Notes: generated by a model from the letters alone, not told the origin. A DNA stretch of 64,000 nucleotides from Gemmatimonas sp. (GCF_027531815.1 NZ_JAPZSK010000006.1:310001-374000), one strand, 5' to 3'. Shown: positions 54,132 through 62,201, counted from the stretch's first letter. A program made the numbers and translations.

Positions 54132-54382
54132 ATCCGCAAACCGTAAGGTTGAAGATGACTCCAGTCAATGGTTGCGAAAGAAGGCTAGCGCCAACCTCGC
54201 CTGATCGTAACGCAGCGACCCACCGATTCAAGCAATGGTGAAGCATACTGGCGGCTGCAATTCGCTGACTGATGGCAACCGTAGCGGGGATCGGCGACCT
54301 GTGTTGCGAACGCGTGATGGATCTGTAAGCTTCAACGTGTTCCTTTGTTCTCAATGACAGTCGCTACCCCGAGAGAAACGAT

Positions 54383-54673
54383 ATGGCGAGTCTGCCCGGG
54401 TCCTCCGCTCAAGTCATTGCCTTGCGCGACTTGTTGAATCGAAGTCCGGTCCGCCGGCAGGTAGTGGTGCACCTGATGCAAGGATGCTCCAGAAAAGAAA
54501 TTGCTTCGCGAATGAACAAGTCGCCTCATACCATTGACGCACATCTCAAGGCGATCTATCGGATCGTGGGAATCGGAGATCGCGCCGTAGTCGTTCTGCT
54601 GGCAAGTCAGATACTCGAAACTGTTCTTGATCCATCGCCCCCCCCGGAATCGGGTACTGGCGTTCAAACATAA
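54383..54673 (+). CDS. Stand-alone LuxR-type helix-turn-helix protein
   Basis: A 96-residue protein that is little more than a LuxR/GerE helix-turn-helix: RRQVVVHLMQGCSRKEIASRMNKSPHTIDAHLKAIYRIVG. No receiver or ligand domain. Such small HTH proteins may regulate nearby genes or be remnants of a larger regulator. Codon use is less GC-rich than the core genes. Upstream 54132-54382 has no gene. A GAGAGAAACG lies before the ATG; the ribosome site is weak. Confidence 0.68.
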   Translation: MASLPGSSAQVIALRDLLNRSPVRRQVVVHLMQGCSRKEIASRMNKSPHTIDAHLKAIYRIVGIGDRAVVVLLASQILETVLDPSPPPESGTGVQT

Positions 54674-54762
54674 CTAGACGAAGGTTTGCGGTGGTTCCGT
54701 AGACTCCCCCTCGAACCGAACAGTTGAAAGTTAGACTTCGTTGACCCTCACCTGAGCAGCTG

Positions 54763-55028
54763 ATGCGGGAGTCGAAGTTCACCGAGACCCAAACTGTCGG
54801 ATCCTACGCGAAGCCGAGGCTGGCGCGGCCGTGGCCGACCTGTCGCGGATGCACAAGATCAGCCGGCCGACGTTTTTCTTGTGAAAGAAGAAGTACGGCG
54901 GCGTAGGGGTAGCGGAGATCCAGCGCTGGAAGGAACTCGAGCGGGAGAACGCTCGCCTGAGGCGCATGCATGAGGACCAAGCGTTGGAGCTCACCGCCAT
55001 CAAGGATGTGCTCACTCGAAAACTGTAA
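54763..55028 (+). pseudogene. IS3 orfA, frameshifted and with an in-frame stop
   Basis: ATG 54763, MRESKFTETQ, then after a one-base shift VRILREAEAGAAVADLSRMHKISRPTFFL, a TGA (54882-54884) where the family has Trp (TFYLWKKKYG), and KKKYGGVGVAEIQRWKELE, ending KDVLTRKL at TAA 55026-55028. The helix-turn-helix and leucine-zipper parts are readable; the two lesions make it inactive. Confidence 0.82.
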
Positions 55029-55051
55029 CGCGGTCTGCGAGGCAAGCCGTT

Positions 55052-55312
55052 GTGACTATCTTGACAGAGGACCATGGGCTGCCGGTGCAGCGCGCCTGTC
55101 AGATCGCCCGATGCTCGCGGACCGCCTTCTATGAAGCAGGAGATCCCAACCAGAATGCCTACCTCGAGCGCTTCAACCGTAGCTTCCGGGAGGAAGTGCT
55201 CGATGCATGGGTCTTCACTACGCTGGCCGAAGTGCGTGCGGTCAGCGACGAGTGGCGACACGGCTACAGCACCGAACGGTCCCACGAAAGCCGCGGGAAC
55301 GTGCCCCCCTGA
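55052..55312 (+). pseudogene. IS3 orfB with internal deletion
   Basis: N-terminal VTILTEDHGLPVQRACQIARCSRTAFYEAG joins directly to the C-terminal DPNQNAYLERFNRSFREEVLDAWVF and ERSHESRGNVPP. About 150 residues between, including two of the three DDE catalytic acids, are missing; the last catalytic Glu (AYLERFN) is kept. It cannot transpose. Confidence 0.85.
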
Positions 55313-55442
55313 CCTTTCTCCCGAGACCAACCAACACCACCTCGTCTAATTCTCAGACTGTGAGCTTGACGGGGAGTCTACGGTAAGGTTTCAGCGAATG
55401 AGTGGCAGGTTGACAGTGGTACATCACTTCGAGGTTGCTTCG

Positions 55443-56573
55443 ATGCGATTGCGTGGAGCGTTGGTTGTATTGGTCCTTTTGACCGCAGCGTGTCGTTCTG
55501 ACTCGCCCGTGCCTGATTGGGAAAACGCCGGCGCGCCGACACTCTCCGTTTCAATCGCCGAGACAGCAACGACATGTGGTAAGTGCCTGTCTCTGCGGGA
55601 GATCGTGCGTATCGCCCCGGACAGCGGGCCGGGCATGGTAGACGAAAGCCACTACGTCTCCATCGACAGCATGGGACGATTGATCGTCAGCAGAGCTTCG
55701 GGACATCAGGTGTACGAGGCGAACGGGCTGTACTCCCGGACGATTGGTCGTCAGGGGAGTGGACCACTGGAGTTCACGTTGCCTGGGCCTGTCACCGTGG
55801 ACGCTAAGGGGAACATCCATTTTTTCGACCCGGCGCTCAATCGCGAGTCCGTCATTGATCGCCACTACGATCTCATTCGCGAACGCTCGTTGCGCCTTGG
55901 AGTGGTGTATGACGCGATCGCTGTGGGCGACGGCCATACGCGATTTGTCAACGCGCTGTCGATGGAACCCGTCAAGATCGGCAATACCATCCACCGCGTT
56001 GACGATGACTCCGTCACCGTATCCTTTGGCGAGCCGGACGATTCGACGTTTGCACCCGCCTCGGTTGCGCTTCAGCGGCAGCTCGCGATGCACCCATCCG
56101 GCAACCTGGTGTCTGGGCGCCGTTTCGAGTACGTGATTGAGATCTTCTCGCCGACCGGCGAACGTCGATTGCTCGCACGGCGTGGGGGGGTGTGGCCCCA
56201 AACATCGGGCGAGCCCGACCCGATAAAGCGCGGCGCAAAGCTCAATGGATACTTGCAAGACATCGAGGTGGACTCACTCGGGAGCGTGTGGGTGCTCTCC
56301 ATGGACCCTCGTAGTGATTGGGAGCGCTTTGCGAAGAATGCTGCATTACCCAATGGGATGTCGGTGCTGATGCCTATTCCCGATTCGCCCCCGTGGTTCC
56401 GGAGCCGCTTGGAGGTGCTGGACCTCCGGACTGGCACTGTCCTGGCATCAAGGGTCTTTGACGACCAGCTATGGGGTTTTCTTGGCGCAACGCGCCTGTA
56501 TGGGTACACCTATGGGACACAGAGCGAGCCGCAACTCGTGGTTTACAGTGTCAACTTTGCACCGAAACCCTAG
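55443..56573 (+). CDS. 6-bladed beta-propeller lipoprotein (copy D)
   Basis: A 376-residue lipoprotein (VLLTAAC, about 16) of the propeller family. The blade turn is TIGRQGSGPLEFTLPGPVT; blades follow with VDAKGNIHFFDPALNRESV, HPSGNLVSGRRFEYVIEIF, EVDSLGSVWVLSMDP and RLEVLDLRTGTVLASRV. Two Cys at TCGKCLSLREI near the mature N-terminus are a local feature, not found in copy A. ATG 55443 gives the leader; the longer frame begins in the IS3 boundary. The small exported partner gene follows 14 bases later. Confidence 0.85.
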   Translation: MRLRGALVVLVLLTAACRSDSPVPDWENAGAPTLSVSIAETATTCGKCLSLREIVRIAPDSGPGMVDESHYVSIDSMGRLIVSRASGHQVYEANGLYSRTIGRQGSGPLEFTLPGPVTVDAKGNIHFFDPALNRESVIDRHYDLIRERSLRLGVVYDAIAVGDGHTRFVNALSMEPVKIGNTIHRVDDDSVTVSFGEPDDSTFAPASVALQRQLAMHPSGNLVSGRRFEYVIEIFSPTGERRLLARRGGVWPQTSGEPDPIKRGAKLNGYLQDIEVDSLGSVWVLSMDPRSDWERFAKNAALPNGMSVLMPIPDSPPWFRSRLEVLDLRTGTVLASRVFDDQLWGFLGATRLYGYTYGTQSEPQLVVYSVNFAPKP

Positions 56574-56587
56574 CCGGAGCACTAACC

Positions 56588-57073
56588 ATGAATGATCTGA
56601 GACGACTTGTACTTCGCCTGTCGATGTTTCTCTGGGCCCTCGCCCCTGCACAGCTTTCCGCTCAAGGCGGATGCGGTGGTGCTTGTCTGCCGTGTGCTGG
56701 TGCCCCTTCCAGCGCTTGGAAGTATGGCGGCCTAAACGGCACGAACCACCTTGCTTTTTGTACGCCAAGCTATAGTTGCGTAGCATGCAACTTCACTTCA
56801 CGTGAGAGCTCCATTGAGAGCAAGGAGAAACTATCGATCCGCTTTCGACGATCCTCAACTAGTGCGATAGAGGGACTGGTCGCACTTCATGGAAAGAAGA
56901 TTCGAACGATGGCCTCTCGTAATGCGCTACTGGTCTTGGGAGGTTGCGACGGGACGACCCCCACTGAGCTGAGTCATCTCCCAACCACCACAATCGAGCG
57001 ACTAAAGAGACTCGGCGTTCAGGAGTGGGACGGACGGGGAGAATCCGTGGTTGCCGTGGCGAAGATGAACTAG
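56588..57073 (+). CDS. Small exported Cys-containing protein paired with propeller D
   Basis: A 161-residue protein: signal peptide (LRRLVLRLSMFLWALAPAQLSAQ) and then GGCGGACLPCAGAP, later AFCTPSYSCVACNF, giving at least six Cys in the first half. The rest (RSSTSAIEGLVALHGKKIRTM, GGCDGTTPTELSHL) is unrecognised. ATG 56588 has GGAG upstream and lies 14 bases after the propeller stop, so the genes are likely one transcript. AT-richer than core genes, which hints at recent transfer. Function unknown; the Cys pattern suggests disulfide-stabilised exported protein. Confidence 0.7.
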   Translation: MNDLRRLVLRLSMFLWALAPAQLSAQGGCGGACLPCAGAPSSAWKYGGLNGTNHLAFCTPSYSCVACNFTSRESSIESKEKLSIRFRRSSTSAIEGLVALHGKKIRTMASRNALLVLGGCDGTTPTELSHLPTTTIERLKRLGVQEWDGRGESVVAVAKMN

Positions 57074-57123
57074 GGACATCCGAGATTTGAACTGCGCTTT
57101 GCGGCTCGCACTTCGCCTCTGGA

Positions 57124-57966
57124 TCACCAGCTCAGTGAACGAAGGAACTCGTAGTTCTCCGTCGCGCTCACCAGCTCGTCACCGCTCCCTTCCTGCTCCA
57201 CGAAGCACGGCTTCTTGTCGAGCTCCGGTACGGCGGCAAGGAACGTCTTGAGGTCGAACACGCCCTTCGCGAGCTCGGTATCCTTCGTACGATCGGCAAC
57301 GACGTTCTTGAGGTGAAAGCTCCAGCAGCGCGCGCGATGCCGCTGCAGGAAGGCGAGCGGGTCGCCGCCGCCCATGAGCATGTTTCCCACGTCCAGCTGG
57401 AAGCGCACCAGTTTGGGGTCGGTTTCGGCGAGGAACACGTCCATGGGCTTCTGCCCCATGATGGGCTTCTCGTGATTGGGCTCATTGTGCAGGGCAATCC
57501 ACAACCCGAACCGCCGCGCCACCTCGCCCGCATTGTTGAAGCGCGTGGCCCACAACTTGACCGCCTCGATGCTGCGGTTGGCCTCACTGGGCAGGCTGGG
57601 CGCGGTGAGATACGTCATGCCGAGCTCCCTGGCTTCGGCGCAGCGCTGCTCCCACTCGGTGAGGATCGTCTCTGGCGCCATGTGCGCCGACGGGGCCTTG
57701 AGCCCGGTGGCCTTGAGACTCGCCTTCACCTCCTTGATGCTCTGTCCGAAGTTCTTGAAGCTCCAGAGCAGCTCCACGTCGGTGTAGCCGATCTTCGCCA
57801 GTGCCTCGAGCGTGCGCTCGGGGCTGGCCTTCATGGCGTTGCGCACGGCATAGAGCTCGATGCCGATGCGGTCGAGCTGGCCCGGTACGCGGAGCGCACC
57901 GGCAAGAGGCAGGTGGCGGCTGGCCAGGGCGGCGGCCGCGGAGGCGAGGAAGGAGCGACGGTGCAT
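57124..57966 (-). CDS. Exported sugar-phosphate isomerase/epimerase-type TIM barrel
   Basis: A 280-residue xylose-isomerase-like TIM barrel with leader MHRRSFLASAAAALASRH, a Tat-like (RR) signal. Motifs: DRIGIELYAVRNAM, GYTDVELLW, RFNNAGEVARRFGLWIALHNEPNH, FQLDVGNMLMGGGDP and SFHLKNVVADRTKDTEL. These enzymes act on sugars, inositols or their phosphates; substrate unknown. ATG 57966 is chosen to keep the leader; longer frames read through a charged upstream stretch. Confidence 0.85.
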   Translation of the reverse strand: MHRRSFLASAAAALASRHLPLAGALRVPGQLDRIGIELYAVRNAMKASPERTLEALAKIGYTDVELLWSFKNFGQSIKEVKASLKATGLKAPSAHMAPETILTEWEQRCAEARELGMTYLTAPSLPSEANRSIEAVKLWATRFNNAGEVARRFGLWIALHNEPNHEKPIMGQKPMDVFLAETDPKLVRFQLDVGNMLMGGGDPLAFLQRHRARCWSFHLKNVVADRTKDTELAKGVFDLKTFLAAVPELDKKPCFVEQEGSGDELVSATENYEFLRSLSW

Positions 57967-58013
57967 TCGGTAAAGCATACGGCCCGGAACACCAAACGAG
58001 GAAGGCGGGGGCC

Positions 58014-58528
58014 TCATCCAAGCTTCAGCACCCGCCGCCGCGTCTTGCCGGTCGTGTCGAGGGCGACGAATCCGAACCCGAGGCTGTCGTACCACTGCGC
58101 TAACCTGTCGTTCTTCGGGTCCCCAGCGAGGAACGCTCCACCGCCGTCCTCACGCAGCTGATTGGCCTTGGCAATAGCCAAAGCGACCAGCGTGGCTCCC
58201 CAATCGCTTTCCCGATACGACACGGCAACACCGAGCCGACCGAGTAAGTACCCGCCGACCTGCAAGTAACTCACGCGCAACGGGAGCAGATCCTGCAGCG
58301 CGGGCGAGAGGCGCACCGATGTGGGTGAGAGCGAGAAGTATCCCAGGATGTATGGCACGGTCGGCGCGGCGCCTTCGAGGGCCAACCACACAGTCGCCAG
58401 TCCGGCATTCTGCTCCGCGACGGCGTGTTCGTGCAGATAGCGATCGATGTCTTGGCACTGGGCCGGCTACCACACGTGAACTCGCGTACGTCGTGCGACA
58501 GGTTCAACCGCTCGAGCGTGAACGCCAT
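58014..58528 (-). pseudogene. GNAT-type toxin gene, frameshifted; antitoxin gene missing
   Basis: From ATG 58528 the frame reads MAFTLERLNLSHDVREFTCG, but then the matching QDIDRYLHEHAVAEQNAGLATVW continues two bases further in phase: a single-base deletion at about 58460-58472. The C-terminal part, ILGYFSLSPTSVRLS, YLLGRLGVAVSYRESDWGATLV and QWYDSLGFGF, is a GNAT of the AtaT/TacT toxin group. These toxins normally follow a DUF1778 ribbon-helix-helix antitoxin gene; here an IS1182-type remnant lies immediately upstream and no antitoxin is seen. So the locus has lost its antitoxin and its toxin frame. Confidence 0.82.
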
Positions 58529-58606
58529 GTACCGTGGAGGTCTTGTCAAGAAGTGTGTAAACGCGCGTCAGGCGGCGGCCTTCCGGTTAGTGGGGACACC
58601 AGGCAC

Positions 58607-59205
58607 CCCATGCGCGCCTCGGGATCCGTCACCGACTGATGCGTCGCGTTGCTCCGCTGCTCGCCATGGAAGCTCACGCCGCGATTGTCCGGATCCACCG
58701 GGCGATCCGGGTCGTCGTCCTTCGGCCGCGCGCTCTTCTGGCTTGCCCAGGCCTCCAGCAACGTCCCATCAACGGAGAAGTGCTCGCGCGAGAGCAGGCG
58801 CGCCTGCTCCGCCGTGGCCACGGTGCGGGCGAGAAACTGAGCCGCGATATCGCCGTCGAGCCGGCGCTGCCGATTCTTCGTGAAGGTCGTGGCGTGCCAC
58901 GCCGTCGCCTCGAGGTCGAGGCCCACGAACCAGCGATAGAGGAGATTGTATTCAAGCTGCTCGACGAGCTGACGCTCGCTCCGAATCGAATAGAGGAGCT
59001 GCAGGAGCAACGCGCGCAGCAACTGCTCGGGCGGGATCGACGGGCGCCCCGTCTGGCTGTACAGCGCCTCGACCTGGGGCGAGAGGTCACGCAGGATCGG
59101 ATCGACAAGGCGACGGATCGCCCACAGCGGGTGGTCGGCCGAAATCCGATCTTCGAGCACCACCGTCGCGAACATCATCCCCTGCACGCGCTCGTCTCCC
59201 CGCAT
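58607..59205 (-). mobile_element. IS1182/IS5-type transposase, 3' truncated
   Basis: From ATG 59205: MRGDERVQGMMFATVVLED, ADHPLWAIRRLVDPILRDL, then IPPEQLLRALLLQLLYSIRSERQLVEQLEYNLLYRWF (landmarks: SIRSERQL, YRWFVGLDL), HFSVDGTLLEAWASQKSARPK (first catalytic Asp) and THQSVTDPEARM. The reading stops matching after DPEARM, at about 58607, where the GNAT region begins, so the 3' half with the remaining catalytic acids is gone. Hairpin just upstream at 59245. Confidence 0.85.
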
Positions 59206-59244
59206 CGCTCGCCTCCGGCAGAAGTCGCGCCAGTACACAAGATC

Positions 59245-59278
59245 GCTGGCGTCACACCAGAGGCGACGCCAGCTTTTT
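59245..59278 (+). terminator. Hairpin with T-run upstream of the IS1182 remnant
   Basis: GCTGGCGTC (59245-59253) pairs with GACGCCAGC (59265-59273), 11-base loop, followed by TTTTTC on plus. Structure and T-run make a terminator for plus-strand reading; it could be part of the IS end that blocks incoming transcription. Confidence 0.6.
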
Positions 59279-59302
59279 CGGCATCCTGCGAAGGGTACGC
59301 GG

Positions 59303-59902
59303 GTGGCCCTGCCGGCCGTGGCCGTCGCCGGCCACTCGTCCTACACAGCGGCATTCGATGGTGCGCGTGCCGGAGTAGCCGCGTTGATCATGGCCTCGCC
59401 GCGTTTCGACCTGTACGTCCTTGTGGGTGCGCTACAGGAGGCTGGTGAGGCGCTGTTGGCTTCGCGAATGTGGGACATCCTTGGCAGTGCGATATCTCGA
59501 CCAATATCAGACGAAACGGAAACACTGCTTCGCCGTACTCGGGCACTCTCTCACTCCCCCGTCTCCCTCTCGCAGCTGGCCGGGGTCTGCCGACTGCACG
59601 AATGCTCGCTGCGGAGGTACTGCACCCGCCACGCATTGCCGGAGCCGCAGCGCCTCATTGCGCACGCGCGATTGCTGCGCGCCGCCATGTTGCTCGACGA
59701 TGGCATTGCACCGGACGCCGTCTGCAGTCACCTCGGTTTCGCGTCCATCGACGCTCTCCGCAAGGTCGCATCGCGCACCGTGCAGGCCTCGATACGCCAG
59801 TGGCCGCGCGGAGAGGCGGCGCGGACGGTCGCGGCGCGCTTCGCGCGCGCGCTGTCGAGCGAGGCGGAAGCGCCCGAGCGACGGCTGGTTGTGCTGGCGT
59901 GA
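59303..59902 (+). CDS. AraC-type helix-turn-helix protein, probably N-terminally truncated
   Basis: A 199-residue protein. The C-terminal half is an AraC DNA-binding domain: LSQLAGVCRLHECSLRRYC, RLIAHARLLRAAMLLDDGIAPDAVCSHLGFASIDALRKV. The N-terminal 90 residues (SSYTAAFDGARAGVAALIMASPRFDLYVLVG) look like a part of a receiver-like domain, but are short. It starts 24 bases after the IS hairpin, so the IS1182 insertion may have removed its true start. A regulator of uncertain target; may be decaying. Confidence 0.65.
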   Translation: MALPAVAVAGHSSYTAAFDGARAGVAALIMASPRFDLYVLVGALQEAGEALLASRMWDILGSAISRPISDETETLLRRTRALSHSPVSLSQLAGVCRLHECSLRRYCTRHALPEPQRLIAHARLLRAAMLLDDGIAPDAVCSHLGFASIDALRKVASRTVQASIRQWPRGEAARTVAARFARALSSEAEAPERRLVVLA

Positions 59903-60295
59903 GCTGAGGCCTCGCGCATGCTGAACGTTGGTGCCGGTTACGCGGTGCCTCGAACCACCGTTCGATACTGCGTCTCTCGGCAGATGTCGATCCACCTGTT
60001 TCGCCCCATGTCGATCATTCGGTAGACCGTGGACAGGGACCATGAGTGCTTGGCACCCATCCACCGGGTAGGTTGCTGGGCCTTCGCGGCCGCGCCGCCG
60101 GTGCTCAAGGGGCGCGCTTCCAAGGCTCTCCGTCGGCCTGCCTCGGACACTCGTCGCCGGCGCTTCGACCACGCGATTCAACGGCCAATGAGCGCTTGTG
60201 CTATTGACAAAGCAAGAAATGGCATGCCAACGTCCAGAGTCAGGTTTGTAATGTAGCGCGAGCGAAGTGCACCAACGTTCTTTGAGGAGAAACAG
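59903..60295. other. Intergenic region upstream of the propeller E pair
   Basis: No gene clearly supported. A minus-strand fragment RWMGAKHSWSLSTVYRMIDMG (about 60060-60000) resembles a short excisionase-type helix-turn-helix, probably decayed. TTGACA at 60204-60209 has no good -10 partner at 17 bases. The last 40 bases hold the GAGGAG ribosome site for the next gene. Confidence 0.4.
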
Positions 60296-60670
60296 ATGAA
60301 TCGCAGTCGACTCGTCGCATTCGCCGCGTCATTCTTTCTGATCGGCAAGAGTGTGTCAGCGCAGTGTGCAATCTGCACCCTCTCCGTATCAGAGGTTCCG
60401 AACTGCGCGTGGGGCCCTTACCGTGATGCTGCCGAAGGATGTGAGTCAGACGGGAACAGTTACTGCTTCGTTTGGGGTGCCTGCGGAGGAAGCTTCGCGA
60501 AGCTTGCGGCACCCGAGCTTCGTCAACACTGGCAGCTTCTTGCTGGCCCGCCAGCTCAATCTTTCGCGAAAGAGATCGTCTCCTCCAGAACACTTGCCAG
60601 CTTCCTCATTCCGGTCGACTGTACGGGAAAAAGCAATCACTCCTCCGCTTGGCTCTCTCCCGGGGCCTGA
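60296..60670 (+). CDS. Small exported Cys-rich protein paired with propeller E
   Basis: A 124-residue protein: signal peptide MNRSRLVAFAASFFLIGKSVSAQ, then CAICTLSVSEVPNCAWGPY, GCESDGNSYCFVWGACGG and a last Cys in VDCTGKS, about eight Cys in all. No known family. ATG 60296 follows a strong GAGGAG by 6 bases, so it is well translated. The propeller gene starts 6 bases after its stop, so this is a two-gene unit. The Cys spacing differs from that of the 56.6 kb partner, but both start with a Cys-rich N-terminus right after the signal cleavage site. Confidence 0.75.
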   Translation: MNRSRLVAFAASFFLIGKSVSAQCAICTLSVSEVPNCAWGPYRDAAEGCESDGNSYCFVWGACGGSFAKLAAPELRQHWQLLAGPPAQSFAKEIVSSRTLASFLIPVDCTGKSNHSSAWLSPGA

Positions 60671-60676
60671 ACCGGT

Positions 60677-61843
60677 ATGTTATTCTCGGTTCGTGCGGGG
60701 GTGCTGATATACGGCGCGGTGGTTTTGACGAATCGGTTGCATGCCCAGGACGCACCGTCCGCGATTTCGGTCGGCGCGCGCCGTGTGCTCATCTCCGGTG
60801 CATCGACCGACATGGACCTGCGTCGCCAGCCGATCGTCGCGATCGGCGATAACGGGCAAATCGCGATTACCGATGGCGCCACGTTCGTCGGCGTTGCCGA
60901 TGCAAGCGGACGCGTGCAGCGAGTGGGACGCGCCGGCAGCGGGCCGGGCGAAATCCAGCAGACCAGCGCGCTCGGATGGGTGGGCGATACGCTCTGGGTC
61001 ATCGACTCGCGGTTGCGGCGAATCACGTGGTTCCACGCGGGCCGGCTGCATCACACCGTGTCGTTCGTCGGCGGCCGACGCAGCGGCCAGCTCCTCGACC
61101 TGCCCATGGCGCTCACCCCGCTTGGCGCAGTCGCGCCGAGCATGGGGGATGGACAGGCCGCCACGCTGTACAAGCCGCGGCGCTGGTCACTGTTTCTCGC
61201 GTCGCCCGACGGTGCGCAGGTGCGTGACTCGCTCTTCGACATGGTCGATCCTGCCGGGGCGCTCACCGTGAAGCGCGGGAACGGGACCATGGTGCTGCGG
61301 CAGCCATATTCGTTGCGGACGCTGGTGGGATGGTCCGGCAACGGGACCTGGCTCGTGCGCGCCGATCGCGCCAGCCAATCCGAAGGGCCACTCGGCGGTA
61401 CCCAGCCACATATTTCGCTGCGCGACGCACGCGGGCGCATTGTGTACGACGTGCCGCTCCCCATCGCCGCCCGGACGCTCCCCCCGGCAGAAGTGGCGCG
61501 GCTCGTCGATTCCGCCGTGGCGACCTTGAATCGGAACCCGCGTCTTCCGCCCACGACGACCGCCGAGTATCGGCGCGCGCTCGCGGTGCCTCCGCGTGTG
61601 CCGGCCGTGTCGCAGCTCGTGGTGCGCAACGACGGCAGCGTGCTGCTGCGGCCATGGCCAGCCCCTGATGGACAAGCCGATCATCTCGTGATCGCGGCGG
61701 ACGGCCGAGTGCGGAACACACTGCGCCTGCCGCCGGGTGTACACATTCTCGCCGCCGATACGAACCGCATCATCGCCACACGCGAGAACGACGATGGGGA
61801 CGTGGACATCGTCGTGTTCGACCTCACTCAGCGCCAGCGATAG
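60677..61843 (+). CDS. 6-bladed beta-propeller exported protein (copy E)
   Basis: A 388-residue protein with a signal peptide (VLIYGAVVLTNRLHAQ) but no lipobox Cys, unlike copies A, B and D. The turn is RVGRAGSGPGEIQQTSALG; blades include IVAIGDNGQIAITDGATF, DTLWVIDSRLRRITWF, SLRDARGRIVYDVPLP and LRLPPGVHILAADTNRIIA. It begins 6 bases after the small Cys-rich gene. Presumed periplasmic or surface binding protein; function unknown. Confidence 0.83.
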   Translation: MLFSVRAGVLIYGAVVLTNRLHAQDAPSAISVGARRVLISGASTDMDLRRQPIVAIGDNGQIAITDGATFVGVADASGRVQRVGRAGSGPGEIQQTSALGWVGDTLWVIDSRLRRITWFHAGRLHHTVSFVGGRRSGQLLDLPMALTPLGAVAPSMGDGQAATLYKPRRWSLFLASPDGAQVRDSLFDMVDPAGALTVKRGNGTMVLRQPYSLRTLVGWSGNGTWLVRADRASQSEGPLGGTQPHISLRDARGRIVYDVPLPIAARTLPPAEVARLVDSAVATLNRNPRLPPTTTAEYRRALAVPPRVPAVSQLVVRNDGSVLLRPWPAPDGQADHLVIAADGRVRNTLRLPPGVHILAADTNRIIATRENDDGDVDIVVFDLTQRQR

Positions 61844-61865
61844 CGACCGCGCAGGCACCCGACTC

Positions 61866-62003
61866 TCACATGTCCTGCCGTGGCTCATCGTTGCACCAAC
61901 GGATTCCGCACCGCCAACGCGCGCGCACGGTGGTACCCTCCCGGGCGGCGGTCTCTCTCGCCTGCCCAAGCAGAGCGTCGGCAATATCGATGATCGTCTT
62001 CAT
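61866..62003 (-). pseudogene. VapB-type antitoxin fragment without toxin
   Basis: From ATG 62003: MKTIIDIADALLGQARETAA then REGTTVRA, a VapB ribbon-helix-helix antitoxin start, after which the frame degrades (RWRCGIRWC) and stops after 45 residues; one base shifted, LAVRNPLVQR and a stop can be read. VapC would follow on the minus strand, but the plus-strand propeller E gene ends there. So this is an orphan, probably frameshifted, antitoxin remnant. Confidence 0.65.
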
Positions 62004-62014
62004 ATTGCTAGCAC

Positions 62015-62022
62015 TGTATACA
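62015..62022. promoter_or_regulatory. TGTATACA palindrome upstream of the VapB fragment
   Basis: Perfect 8-bp palindrome 12 bases before the antitoxin ATG, within TTGTCATGTATACAG on the minus strand. This is where a VapB-type operator/promoter is expected. No -10/-35 pair is certain. Confidence 0.4.
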
Positions 62023-62201
62023 TGACAATCCAGAAGCACCACGGCGGGGAGCGCGTCAGATCGATCCTGATCGCTGCGTCAGGTACCGTCCGCGGGCACC
62101 GGCCTGCTGCCGACCGTCCGCCCCGAGGCGTCTCCTAACGCCTCCCCTCGCCAGCGCGTATTTCTCCGGAATCCCTCCTTTCTGTACCCCCCGGAGCCCG
62201 C

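Larger units (their letters stand above)
54699..55381 (+). mobile_element. IS3-family element remnant (copy 2), both ends present
   Basis: Outer inverted repeats are visible: GTAGACTCCCCCTCGAAC from 54699, and, read on minus from 55381, GTAGACTCCCCGTCAAGC. The next bases, to about 36 in total, also largely match. The 683-bp interior holds a damaged orfA and an internally deleted orfB, about half the size of a working IS3-family element. It shares its end sequence and orfB end with the 39.5 kb copy, so the two are one element type. It lies just upstream of propeller D. Confidence 0.85.

Noticed and set aside
59938-60150. A 70-residue minus-strand frame with STVYRMIDMG
   Set aside because: Only a short excisionase-like helix matches; composition elsewhere is shadow-like, so it is mentioned only as a possible decayed fragment.
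60204-60209. TTGACA as a -35 box for the small Cys-rich gene
   Set aside because: No plausible -10 at 16-18 bases; not claimed as a promoter.
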